From JAKAGE01 sp035541415 (GTDB lineage: Bacteria; Patescibacteriota; Minisyncoccia; UBA6257; 2-01-FULL-56-20), in the NCBI GenBank assembly GCA_035541415.1, contig DATKNI010000006.1, forward strand, positions 1-20,121: 20,121 nt of DNA. Reading direction: 5' to 3'. Below the pieces are notes generated by a model. The model had not been told where the DNA came from. It was given only the letters and a program-made list of their open reading frames with translations, and did no database searches. Positions 6,103 to 13,551 of the stretch are shown here, one piece after another. The translations under genes and the position numbers were made by a program. The stretch's first letter is position 1; each line of letters begins with the position of its first letter.

Positions 6103-6954
6103 TCACTGCCCGCCGTATGAACCTGGGGGCGGAACATACGTATTTTGGAGCTCGCCGCGCGTCGGAGCCTTCACCACGCCGACAACAAAACCGACGACAA
6201 GGAGAATGATGGCAATGATGACGACGATGCCGACGATCTGGGCGATGCGCATGAATGTTTTGCCATCGGTTGGGTTGCTCTCCGCAAGCGACGGCTTGAG
6301 CGCAACAAGATTTTCATACATGCAGTAGTTGTAGACCAAGGAAAACGGCGTAAAGAAAAGCGCGACGATCGATGATCCGACCGCCGTACCCGTCTGCCGC
6401 CCCACAATCCCAAAAGGAATATCGACGATGATATAGCAGATGACGAGGACGGCGACTTGCAAGAAAATGCGGCCGAAGACGGCCCACCAATATCCTTTTA
6501 CATAACTAAAGCTATGGAGGAGTGCGGACATTCCGCGCTTGCCTTCAAAAATAACGGCGTAATTCGAAAAGCTCATCGCAATGCCGATCCAAATCGCCGG
6601 AAGAAGAAGCATGACGAACGATCCGACGCCCGTGAGAAGCGTGAGGACTCCGACCCAGAGGATCGGCCAGAACAATTTCCATCCCGCGCGATATGAATTG
6701 CCAAAATCAGTATTGTTGCGAAGGGAAGAAAGGGCGCCGGTTACTCCCGGGATGAGAATGACATAGCCGACGAGAGTGGCGAGGGCGCTCGGGATGGCAT
6801 AATGGGGACTGAGCGTTTTGAAGATATCGGCAAGGCCCACGAGCACCATCGGCGGGAGGAGAATCCCGATAAGCAAGCCGAAGCGGTCGGAATATATTTT
6901 CCATGCCTTGCTCCATAACGATCCCACCGGGTCGAGCCTCGTCATGTTTTCCAT
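6103..6954 (-). CDS. Polytopic membrane protein of unknown function
   Basis: This 283-aa protein has about five or six hydrophobic segments, for example GLLIGILLPPMVLVGLADIF, ATLVGYVILIPGVTGAL, LFWPILWVGVLTLLTGVGSF, VAVLVICYIIVDIPFGIVG and IVGIVVIIAIILLVVGFVVG. The overall pattern (N-terminal amphipathic start, repeated long helices, short polar C-tail PPPGSYGGQ) resembles uncharacterised glycerophosphodiester-phosphodiesterase-type membrane domains, but I cannot assign a family. The open frame extends to 7134 and would cross tRNA-Asp. The ATG at 6954 was chosen because an extended -10 lies 6 nt upstream. It is the only gene in the window that clearly ends in TGA. Confidence 0.82.
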   Translation of the reverse strand: MENMTRLDPVGSLWSKAWKIYSDRFGLLIGILLPPMVLVGLADIFKTLSPHYAIPSALATLVGYVILIPGVTGALSSLRNNTDFGNSYRAGWKLFWPILWVGVLTLLTGVGSFVMLLLPAIWIGIAMSFSNYAVIFEGKRGMSALLHSFSYVKGYWWAVFGRIFLQVAVLVICYIIVDIPFGIVGRQTGTAVGSSIVALFFTPFSLVYNYCMYENLVALKPSLAESNPTDGKTFMRIAQIVGIVVIIAIILLVVGFVVGVVKAPTRGELQNTYVPPPGSYGGQ

Positions 6955-6960
6955 AGTTCT

Positions 6961-6969
6961 ATGATAGCA
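6961..6969 (-). promoter_or_regulatory. Extended -10, leaderless-type promoter
   Basis: On the minus strand TGCTATCAT (6969-6961) is 6 nt before the ATG at 6954. It starts right after the tRNA-Asp terminator hairpin, which occupies the -35 region. Confidence 0.6.
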
Positions 6970-6973
6970 CATC

Positions 6974-7002
6974 AAAAACAGCGTCTTGGGGACGCTGTTT
7001 TT
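6974..7002. terminator. Terminator of tRNA-Asp
   Basis: A perfect 12-bp stem AAAAACAGCGTC / GACGCTGTTTTT with a 5-nt loop, flanked by A and T runs on both strands, lies 23 nt after the 3' end of tRNA-Asp. Confidence 0.85.
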
Positions 7003-7025
7003 GCCGCTATCGGCTAATAAATCCG

Positions 7026-7100
7026 CGCGGGCGACCGGATTCGAACCGGCGATCTGGTCCGTGACAGGGACCCGGGGACGGCCAACTCCCCTACGCCCGC
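7026..7100 (-). tRNA. tRNA-Asp (anticodon GUC)
   Basis: This is a complete 75-nt cloverleaf. The acceptor GCGGGCG pairs with CGCCCGC, the D-stem GGGG with CCCC, the anticodon stem GGTCC with GGACC around loop CTGTCAC, and the T-arm is GCCGG-TTCGAAT-CCGGT. The discriminator is G, as expected for Asp. CCA is not encoded. The first 10 nt also encode the last codons and stop of the upstream homing endonuclease. No separate promoter is obvious upstream, so the tRNA may be processed from the endonuclease transcript. Confidence 0.95.
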
Positions 7101-7771
7101 ATTTGGTTGGAATGAATATCCAAAAACTCTTCAAATATCCGTCTTTTCCTTTCCAAACACAAGTCCATACTATCGTAATACATGAATTTGTAAAGGTTTA
7201 TTGAATCCGTCGTTGCATAGCAAAGCCGGAAACCTCTGTTGAAATAGAGCGTTCCGGAACCCAAAGATCCCCATTCTTTCAATTCATTTCGAAGTTTTTT
7301 GAGAAAGTTTTCACTGCCGCAGGTAAAGCCGGAAATCAATCCATGCACGGGATGCGGCCGGTCGTTCTTATGAAAAACAGTTCTTGAGACATGTCCGTCG
7401 CCATCAAAATATCCTCTCACGAAATGGCGAAGCGCGCTGGCTGGCACATCGGGGAAAACCATCGCCTTGCTTTTAGCCTGCACAAATCCTAACGTGGCCA
7501 GGTCTTCAAAGAGAATCTTGCTACCGATTTGCAATCGATAAAGCGGTTTCCAAACCGGGCCGCGTTGACGAACGCTAATTTTATGGTCCGAACCGAGAAG
7601 CGCTTGAATCTTTAAGAGCAGACCCTCGTCAGTTATGCCAAAATCTATATAATATCCTCCTTGCTTGGTCCTATACATGGCGCCATCCGCCGCGAAAAAA
7701 CCAAGCACGTATGCCATTTCCGGCGACCATGTTTTAAAAAAATTTTCATTTTTGGTTTTTAGAATAGGCAT
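7091..7771 (-). CDS. LAGLIDADG homing endonuclease, free-standing
   Basis: This 226-aa protein has the two half-sites of a single-chain LAGLIDADG endonuclease: YVLGFFAADG (21-30, acidic Asp29) and HFVRGYFDGDG (116-126, acidic Asp125). Basic, aromatic strands between and after them would form the DNA-binding saddle. Such enzymes cut long asymmetric sites and spread their own gene by repair. No intron or intein host is visible: ligA upstream ends cleanly and tRNA-Asp downstream is intact. The stop codon TAG is bases 8-10 of the tRNA. The start codon lies in the 3' arm of a perfect hairpin and has no well-placed Shine-Dalgarno. Both acidic residues are present, so activity is possible. Confidence 0.88.
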   Translation of the reverse strand: MPILKTKNENFFKTWSPEMAYVLGFFAADGAMYRTKQGGYYIDFGITDEGLLLKIQALLGSDHKISVRQRGPVWKPLYRLQIGSKILFEDLATLGFVQAKSKAMVFPDVPASALRHFVRGYFDGDGHVSRTVFHKNDRPHPVHGLISGFTCGSENFLKKLRNELKEWGSLGSGTLYFNRGFRLCYATTDSINLYKFMYYDSMDLCLERKRRIFEEFLDIHSNQMRA

Positions 7772-7785
7772 CTCATGCCTATTCT
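7761..7785 (-). promoter_or_regulatory. Hairpin covering the homing endonuclease start codon
   Basis: On the minus strand AGAATAGGCAT - GAG - ATGCCTATTCT is a perfect 11-bp stem with a 3-nt loop. The start ATG (7771-7769) is the first three bases of the 3' arm. A transcript from upstream would hide the start codon. Confidence 0.7.
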
Positions 7786-7793
7786 CCCATACT

Positions 7794-7819
7794 GGTTATT
7801 AAATTTTTATTAAATAACC
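7794..7819. terminator. AT-rich inverted repeat after ligA
   Basis: GGTTATT (7794-7800) pairs with AATAACC (7813-7819), with a further AAT/ATT pairing inside. It lies 19 nt after the ligA stop. It could be a weak terminator or a processing stem. No strong T-tract follows on the minus strand. Confidence 0.35.
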
Positions 7820-7837
7820 TCGCTGACAGGACCACCC

Positions 7838-10048
7838 TTACTGAATCAGCTTCAAAAACTCCTTCTCATCCAAGATCTTCACGCCCAACTTCTGCGCTTT
7901 CTCATATTTCGATCCAGGCTCGGCTCCCGCAACAACATAATCGGTTTTTTTGCTCACCGATTCGGAAGCATCGCCGCCCAATGCGCGGATTTTTTCTTTT
8001 GCTTCTTCGCGGCTCATCGACTCAAGCGAGCCGGTCAGGACGAATGTTTTACCGACGACATCGGGATGCGCGGATGTTTTCGGGGCCGGCAGGGTTTCCA
8101 CGGTAACTCCGGCCGCCTCCAGGCGCTCCAACAATTTGATGTTGCGCGATTCATGGAACCAGTCGTGGATACTCTTCCCCACCACCGGGCCGATGTCAGA
8201 AATTTTCTGCAAATCTTCCGCAGAAAGCTTTTCAAAGGCTTTGGCGATTTTTTTAATGGAAATTTCATGATTGCCGCGGCCGGATTTTTTTGGAGCGGAG
8301 CTTTTCGGGCTGGAACCCTTCGGGCCGGAGCCGCCGCCAAAATCAATGTTTTTCGCAAGAAGCGCGGCCGTTTCTTCCCCAACGTGGAGAATGCCAAGTG
8401 CATACAAAAAGCGCGGCAGGGTCACGCGGCGCTTTTCGGCCGCTTCGCGCACAATGTTTTCCGCGGATTTTTCGCCGAATCGTTCAAGCGCGGCAATGTC
8501 GCCGGCCCGCAGCGTGAAAATATCCGCAGCATCGGAAATCAAACCCTCATCCAAGAATTTATCGATGATTTTCGGCCCGAGGCCTTCGATGTTGAATGCG
8601 CCGCGCGAAACAAAATGATAGAGCTGCTCGCGATGCTGGGCGGCGCACGCCTTCGATGAGCAGCGATGAATGGCGCCGACGCGTTCGACAGGCGAACCGT
8701 CCACCGGGCATCGCAACGGCATCGTGAAAACTTTTTCCTTGCCGGTGCGGAACTCGGGAAGCACGCGCGTGATCTGCGGGATCACATCGCCTGCGCGCGA
8801 GATGATCACCGTGTCTCCGATGCGCAAACCAAGCCGTTCGATTTCATCGGCATTGTGGAGCGTCGCGTGCGTGATCGTCACGCCCCCGACGTTCACCGGC
8901 TCCATCACGGCGACCGGCGTGAGCGCGCCGGTGCGGCCGACCTGCACCTTGATATCGCGGACGATCGTCGTCGCCTCGCGGGGCGAAAATTTATACGCAA
9001 TGCCGGCGCGCGGCGCTTTCCCGATGATGCCGGCGCGGTCGAACGTGGCGTTGTCGTTCACGAGCACCACGGTGCCATCGATTTCATACCCGAGCTTTTC
9101 GCGGTGTTCCGCCCAGTAATTGCGGAATTCAAAAACATCGGCGAGCGAAGAAGCGGGCTCGTTGTTTGGATTCGTTTTGAACCCGAGCGCCGCAAGGAGC
9201 AAGTGTTCTTCTTCGTGCGTCGTCTGGCCAATGTCGGTCACGATGTCATATTGGAACGAATCGAGGTTGCGGCTCGCGGTTATTGAAGGATCGAGCTGGC
9301 GGATGGAGCCGGCCGCGACGTTGCGCGGGTTTGCATATATTTTTAATCCTTTTCGCTCCTGCTCTTTATTCATCTTTGCGAACTCCTTTGTGGTAAGAAA
9401 TACCTCGCCGCGCACCACGAGCCGCTTGACGGTCAAATTATATTTCGAAGGATTGAGCCCGAGCTTTTTGAGATTCGCTTTCGTCGCTTCGACGTCGTGG
9501 ATGCTGAGCGGAATCGCTTCCACCGTTTTGAGATTTTGCGTGACGTCCTCGCCTATCATGCCGTCACCGCGCGTGGAGCCGCGGACAAAAACGCCGTTCT
9601 CGTATTCAAGTTCGATCGCAAGGCCGTCGATTTTGAGCTCGTTATAAAAAACCGGTTCTCCGGATTTTGCGCCGCCGGATTTTGCGGCGCCGGCGCCGGC
9701 GCGGGCGCTGGCATCGCCGCCGACAATCGGCCGGCCAAGATAATTTTCCAAACGCTCCACCCATGCGCGCATATCGTCTTCGCTGAAAGCGTCGTTGAAC
9801 GACGTCATGCGAACTTCGTGGTGCACTTTTTTAAATTCTTTTAATGGTTGGCCCGCCACGCGCTGGGTCGGCGAATCGGGCGTAATGAGGTCCGGGTACT
9901 GCTGCTCCAAGTCAAAAAGCTCCTTTTTGAGGGCGTCTTCGGCTTCCGGAGATATTAATTCTTTATTAAATGTGAGGCGGGACTGCCGATACTTATTGAT
10001 CTCCTTGCGCAGTTTCCCGATCCTTTCTTTGGCTTCGGATTTGTTCAT
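7838..10048 (-). CDS. ligA: NAD-dependent DNA ligase
   Basis: LigA seals nicks in DNA using NAD. The protein is 736 aa. It has the catalytic Lys139 in ELKIDGLA, then STRGDGMIGEDVT, the YEIDGTVV and AYKF motifs of the nucleotidyltransferase domain, and an OB fold with VGRTGALTPVA. A zinc-finger region (447-468), helix-hairpin-helix repeats (about 485-630) and a C-terminal BRCT domain (662-736) follow. Oddities: domain Ia lacks most NMN-contacting residues, the second zinc Cys is Asp450 (CPVDGS), and two low-complexity Gly/Ala/Ser/Lys linkers interrupt the chain (111-130 and 570-593). The ATG at 10048 lies 7 nt after an extended -10. Confidence 0.95.
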   Translation of the reverse strand: MNKSEAKERIGKLRKEINKYRQSRLTFNKELISPEAEDALKKELFDLEQQYPDLITPDSPTQRVAGQPLKEFKKVHHEVRMTSFNDAFSEDDMRAWVERLENYLGRPIVGGDASARAGAGAAKSGGAKSGEPVFYNELKIDGLAIELEYENGVFVRGSTRGDGMIGEDVTQNLKTVEAIPLSIHDVEATKANLKKLGLNPSKYNLTVKRLVVRGEVFLTTKEFAKMNKEQERKGLKIYANPRNVAAGSIRQLDPSITASRNLDSFQYDIVTDIGQTTHEEEHLLLAALGFKTNPNNEPASSLADVFEFRNYWAEHREKLGYEIDGTVVLVNDNATFDRAGIIGKAPRAGIAYKFSPREATTIVRDIKVQVGRTGALTPVAVMEPVNVGGVTITHATLHNADEIERLGLRIGDTVIISRAGDVIPQITRVLPEFRTGKEKVFTMPLRCPVDGSPVERVGAIHRCSSKACAAQHREQLYHFVSRGAFNIEGLGPKIIDKFLDEGLISDAADIFTLRAGDIAALERFGEKSAENIVREAAEKRRVTLPRFLYALGILHVGEETAALLAKNIDFGGGSGPKGSSPKSSAPKKSGRGNHEISIKKIAKAFEKLSAEDLQKISDIGPVVGKSIHDWFHESRNIKLLERLEAAGVTVETLPAPKTSAHPDVVGKTFVLTGSLESMSREEAKEKIRALGGDASESVSKKTDYVVAGAEPGSKYEKAQKLGVKILDEKEFLKLIQ

Positions 10049-10055
10049 CCTCTTA

Positions 10056-10064
10056 TTACTACCA
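10056..10064 (-). promoter_or_regulatory. Extended -10, leaderless-type promoter of ligA
   Basis: On the minus strand TGGTAGTAA (10064-10056) is 7 nt before the ATG at 10048. The intervening AAGAGG touches the ATG and is too close to act as a normal Shine-Dalgarno. Confidence 0.5.
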
Positions 10065-10099
10065 CGGAATCCTTTCCCAGTGGAGCATTCGTGGAACCC

Positions 10100-10531
10100 T
10101 TATGGGAATGTGGTGGAAGCCGTGGCCAGGTTTACGAAAAATGCGCGGCGGGCGCCGAGCGACGTGCCGATCGAAACGGCATATTTCACGGCAGGATTAT
10201 TGAAGCAGTCAACGCTGTTATTCCCTGCATCGTAACAGGTGATTTCGTCGGAGGCGCCGTTTAAGAATGGCGCTGGCGCTGGCAGCGCGGCAGTGCACCG
10301 GGGATTTCCGGCGATCGTTTCCGTGGAACAGAAAATGCTGAAGAGCGTCCAATTGATGCCTGTGTCTGCCGCAAAGACGGCGCGCGCGGAACTGGCCGAA
10401 TTCGTCGAAGCGCGGACTTGATACAAAAGAAGGATGCCCGCAATCGCAATCGCGCCGAGCATCGCGCCGCCGAGCGAAAGGACGGCGATGAGCATGGCCT
10501 GACCGCGGCGGAATGTGCGCTTGGAGTCCAT
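10100..10531 (-). CDS. PilX-like minor pilin or pilus assembly protein
   Basis: This 143-aa protein has a short basic leader (MDSKRTFRRG), then a hydrophobic helix QAMLIAVLSLGGAMLGAIA continuing to LLLYQV (about 11-36). It goes on with SSARAVFAADTGINW, the pattern of PilX-type minor pilins and their relatives. The usual Glu at +5 after Gly is absent, so cleavage by prepilin peptidase is uncertain. The external part has Cys residues that could pair (STETIAGNPRCT, ITCYDAG, VDCFNN). The ATG at 10531 is chosen because TATAAT lies 6 nt upstream; the frame extends to 10582 without support. It sits between the surface-protein genes and ligA. Confidence 0.65.
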   Translation of the reverse strand: MDSKRTFRRGQAMLIAVLSLGGAMLGAIAIAGILLLYQVRASTNSASSARAVFAADTGINWTLFSIFCSTETIAGNPRCTAALPAPAPFLNGASDEITCYDAGNNSVDCFNNPAVKYAVSIGTSLGARRAFFVNLATASTTFP

Positions 10532-10537
10532 ATAGAT

Positions 10538-10543
10538 ATTATA
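10538..10543 (-). promoter_or_regulatory. -10 box of the PilX-like gene, leaderless type
   Basis: On the minus strand a perfect TATAAT (10543-10538) is 6 nt before the ATG at 10531. The -35 region falls into the upstream terminator and is poor. Confidence 0.55.
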
Positions 10544-10560
10544 CGGCATACAAAAGAAAA

Positions 10561-10592
10561 TCCCTGATGGACGCGCAAGCATCCATCAGGGA
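10561..10592 (-). terminator. Terminator of the BNR lipoprotein gene
   Basis: TCCCTGATGGA (10561-10571) and TCCATCAGGGA (10582-10592) form a perfect 11-bp stem with a 10-nt loop. On the minus strand it is followed by TTTTCTTTT, 9 nt after the stop codon. Confidence 0.85.
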
Positions 10593-10601
10593 CAAAAAGA
10601 A

Positions 10602-13433
10602 CTAAGGGCCCACAACGACTTTCACCAAGCCGACAGCCAAGCTCGGTGAATACATCGTTTGCGGCTTGGTAGGCGCGATCACGATGGAGGCATTCTCATT
10701 GAAGATTCCTCCTCCCAGAACGTACGGGCCATCGCCCAAGCCGTCGAATGCCGGATACCACGTAGTTCCTGCATCTGGCGACCAAGCGGTAGCGCCAAAA
10801 ACACTTCCCGCCGTACTTGGATCGGCTGCCAGGATCCCCGGACTTGAAACCGTTTCCCATGTGGCACCCAAATCAAACGATCTGATGCCAACGGCAGGAG
10901 ACAGGCCAAGCAGGGTCGCATACACGATCGCTGGACTTGCCTTGCTGTCGATTGAGATAAACCCATAGACCCCAGCCGTGCTGAATGTCCATAGATCGCC
11001 TCCGTTTGTGGATTGGTACAAGCCGCTTTGCGTCCCAAGAAACAACATCTCCGGATTCAGCGGATTAACCGCCACCGGCGACGTCGTCTGATCGGAAGGC
11101 AAACCGGCAGTTGCAATTGCGTAGGTTTTCCCTCCGTCCGTGGAACGCAACAACCCAATCGTGCCGCCGGATGCCGTAATGTAGATGACACCTTGGCGCG
11201 CAGGATCAAACGTCATGCCAACAATCGTCGAAACCCCTTGGGGAGACGGCAGCGAAACCACGTGCCACGTAGCTCCGCCGTCGTGGCTTTCGTTTAAGCC
11301 ATTCGACAGTGATGCAGCGATCACGTGAGCCGAGTCGAATGGATCGACCCGCACGCCCGCAATGCCGCCGGCAAGAACCTTTGACCAGGTTGATCCGCTG
11401 TCCGGACTTTTGAACAATCCTCCATTTTCTGTCGCAAGATAGAGGTTGTTCGGGGATTTTTCGTCCACTGCGACATCGGTGCCATACCACATCGAAAGAC
11501 CCTGACTGGAAAACTGCCATGTTTGAGCAGCGTTATTCGTATGGTAGACGCCCGCATTCACAAACGTTGCAAGCAGTGCGTTATCCCCTGACGCAAGCGG
11601 AAGCAATGTCCCGGTCGGTCCTGAAAAAATAACGACACCGCCAAAGCCCTGTCCAACCGGCATCCCAGAATCGGCGGCAGCGAACGTTTGTCCGCCGTCG
11701 GTCGATTTGTATACCGCATGGAATTGCAAACCGGATAAATAAATAGTTTGCGCATCCACCAGGTCAGGAACTATCCGTTCGACATCGAGCGCGCTTGCAA
11801 GCGCCGTCCAGGAGTTCCCGTTGTCCACGCTCCGATAAAGATCGGCTGTCGTGGAACCCGGACTTCCGAGGACGGCATAGACGGCCGTAGCCACAGGATC
11901 TGCCGCGATATCAATTACTGACGTGTCACCTGCGGCAAGGCCTTGGGTTTTCTGCGCCCAGGTGCTGCCGCCATCGGTCGAAACGTACAACCCATGGTCG
12001 GTGCCGTAATAAATGATGTTGGGATTTGCAAGGTCTACGGCGAGCGGATTATGAAGGACGCCCGGCGTGGAACTCGCTCCAATGATCGGCGAATTGGGCA
12101 GCAACGCCCAGGCGTCGCCGGCATTGGTGGATTTATACAACCCTTTGCCAGGAACGCTCAGGTAGATCGTTGCGGCATTCGTCGGATCCACATTCATGCT
12201 TCCGATAAATCCGCCGCTTTGCGCCACCGCAACCTGCTTCCATGTCGCACCGTGATCGGTGGATTTCATGAAATCAAGTCCTCGCAATGGCGCATAGATG
12301 ACATTGCCGTTAGCCCAGAGATCAGAAACAGCGGCCCAGTCCAACAACGAATTGGTCACCATGATTTCCCATGTTGACCCGCCATCGCTGCTCGTATAGA
12401 GCGCTCCCAGATTGCCATCATCAGCATCGGCGTAGACAATGGCCGGATTGGCCTTGTCTTGCGCAAGCACTGTGACGAGCCCTCCGGAAGGCGCGGTGAT
12501 TTGCCACGAACCGGATGGAACCGGCCGGGCATAATTGAGAGCAACGCTTGCTGTCCCAAATTTTGTCGGGTCAGCAACACTCGTCGCGGTTACCGTGGCA
12601 GCGGTCGGCATGGCCGAAATCATCTGCGGGGCCTGATAGAGACCGCTCGCAGAAATCGAACCGACATCAACCGACCACGTCACCTGAGTATTTGGCGTGT
12701 TGGATACGGCAGCCGTGAATTGCTGCGTAGTTCCAACCGTCATCGTCTGCGTTTTTGGCGAAACCGTAACGGTAATCCCTGCCGTCGGCGGCATGAGGGT
12801 AACCGTTCCGGAACCAGTGGTCTTGTTGTCCGCCTGGCTCGTTGCGGTAATCGTTGCCGTGGATTGTATCGTGATCGATGCAGGAGCCGTGTAGAGGCCG
12901 CCTGCAGAGATCGTGCCCAATCCGCTCGATACGCTCCACGAAACATTGGTGTTTGTGGCGCCTGTCACGGTTGCCGTGAACTGCACGGTCTCACCTTGCG
13001 TGGCTTGCGCCGTTCCCGGATTCACCGTAACGGTGATGGGAGGCGGCGTCACGGAATTAACCGTAACAGTCACCGCTTTAGTCCCACTTGAACCGCCATC
13101 ACCGGCGCAGGGTCCGAGCGTATATACCACGCTCGTACCCGATCCCGGATTTGGCGTTACCGTCACCCCGGATGCATTCGATGCAACACTCCCGGTCCAA
13201 TCGGTCTGAGCCGGATTAGCGGATGCCGTACAGGGCGTAGCCCCGTTCGTATTCTGGGTGCTGTACGAAAGCTGGATCGTATCACCTGCCGTTATCGTCG
13301 TCTTTGACGCCGTGAACGACACAATGGAAGCGGGAGGCGGTGGCTGCTGTTGAACAGAACCAGCGCCGCCGCAGGACGCAAGAAACGCCATCGCAAACAA
13401 AACGAGTGCGACGACAATCAGTCGAACCTTCAT
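10602..13433 (-). CDS. Ig-like and BNR/Asp-box propeller lipoprotein
   Basis: This 943-aa exported protein starts with a lipoprotein signal (MKVRLIVVALVLFAMAFLASC; lipobox LASC with Cys21), then a Gln/Pro linker. Three bacterial Ig-like domains follow: about 36-125, 131-214 and 218-300. The latter two carry a shared module with ITVTV, VTWSV or VSWSV, GLYTAP or GLYQAP, and TATSQAD or TATSVAD. From about 315 to the end are about a dozen Asp-box repeats of the S-x-D-x-G-x-T/S-W type (TSSDGGSTWE, KSTDHGATWK, VSTDGGSTWA, KSPDSGSTWS, ESHDGGATWH), predicting one or two beta-propellers as in sialidase/sortilin-type or YCF48-like proteins. Catalytic residues cannot be assigned. It has a perfect AGGAGG and a long leader, unlike its neighbours, and its domain style recalls Acidobacteriota surface proteins. 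Confidence 0.82.
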   Translation of the reverse strand: MKVRLIVVALVLFAMAFLASCGGAGSVQQQPPPPASIVSFTASKTTITAGDTIQLSYSTQNTNGATPCTASANPAQTDWTGSVASNASGVTVTPNPGSGTSVVYTLGPCAGDGGSSGTKAVTVTVNSVTPPPITVTVNPGTAQATQGETVQFTATVTGATNTNVSWSVSSGLGTISAGGLYTAPASITIQSTATITATSQADNKTTGSGTVTLMPPTAGITVTVSPKTQTMTVGTTQQFTAAVSNTPNTQVTWSVDVGSISASGLYQAPQMISAMPTAATVTATSVADPTKFGTASVALNYARPVPSGSWQITAPSGGLVTVLAQDKANPAIVYADADDGNLGALYTSSDGGSTWEIMVTNSLLDWAAVSDLWANGNVIYAPLRGLDFMKSTDHGATWKQVAVAQSGGFIGSMNVDPTNAATIYLSVPGKGLYKSTNAGDAWALLPNSPIIGASSTPGVLHNPLAVDLANPNIIYYGTDHGLYVSTDGGSTWAQKTQGLAAGDTSVIDIAADPVATAVYAVLGSPGSTTADLYRSVDNGNSWTALASALDVERIVPDLVDAQTIYLSGLQFHAVYKSTDGGQTFAAADSGMPVGQGFGGVVIFSGPTGTLLPLASGDNALLATFVNAGVYHTNNAAQTWQFSSQGLSMWYGTDVAVDEKSPNNLYLATENGGLFKSPDSGSTWSKVLAGGIAGVRVDPFDSAHVIAASLSNGLNESHDGGATWHVVSLPSPQGVSTIVGMTFDPARQGVIYITASGGTIGLLRSTDGGKTYAIATAGLPSDQTTSPVAVNPLNPEMLFLGTQSGLYQSTNGGDLWTFSTAGVYGFISIDSKASPAIVYATLLGLSPAVGIRSFDLGATWETVSSPGILAADPSTAGSVFGATAWSPDAGTTWYPAFDGLGDGPYVLGGGIFNENASIVIAPTKPQTMYSPSLAVGLVKVVVGP

Positions 13434-13436
13434 AAA

Positions 13437-13444
13437 CTCCTCCT
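13437..13444 (-). promoter_or_regulatory. Strong Shine-Dalgarno site
   Basis: On the minus strand AGGAGGAG (13444-13437) is 3 nt before the ATG at 13433. It is the only full AGGAGG ribosome site before a gene in the window. Confidence 0.85.
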
Positions 13445-13510
13445 AGTACCATCAATGTTAAATTCGCATGAACGAGAAAGGTCGCCCCATCACGTCTTGC
13501 GGCTACCTAT

Positions 13511-13538
13511 ATTATACGGAAAAAATCGTTTTTGGCAA
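13511..13538 (-). promoter_or_regulatory. Promoter of the BNR lipoprotein gene
   Basis: On the minus strand TTGCCA (13538-13533), a 16-nt spacer and a perfect TATAAT (13516-13511) predict transcription starting near 13504. The leader would be about 70 nt. Confidence 0.7.
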
Positions 13539-13551
13539 GATTACCGAAGCT

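Noticed and set aside
6103..6105. TGA recoded as Gly, as in some CPR groups
   Set aside because: TGA is in a normal stop position after a plausible C-terminus and no gene needs TGA to be read through.
6955..7134. N-terminal extension of the 283-aa membrane protein
   Set aside because: It would run through tRNA-Asp and its terminator, and a -10 box supports the ATG at 6954.
7091..7771. Homing endonuclease as part of a group I intron or an intein
   Set aside because: Both neighbours are complete genes without interruption, and no split tRNA or splicing motifs are visible.
8666..9286. Long + strand open frame (206 codons) inside ligA
   Set aside because: It lies antisense to conserved LigA motifs and its translation is Arg/His-rich with no recognisable domain.
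12459..13091. Long + strand open frame (210 codons)
   Set aside because: It is antisense to the Ig-like region of the lipoprotein gene, is very Arg-rich, and has no start signals. It is a shadow of codon bias.
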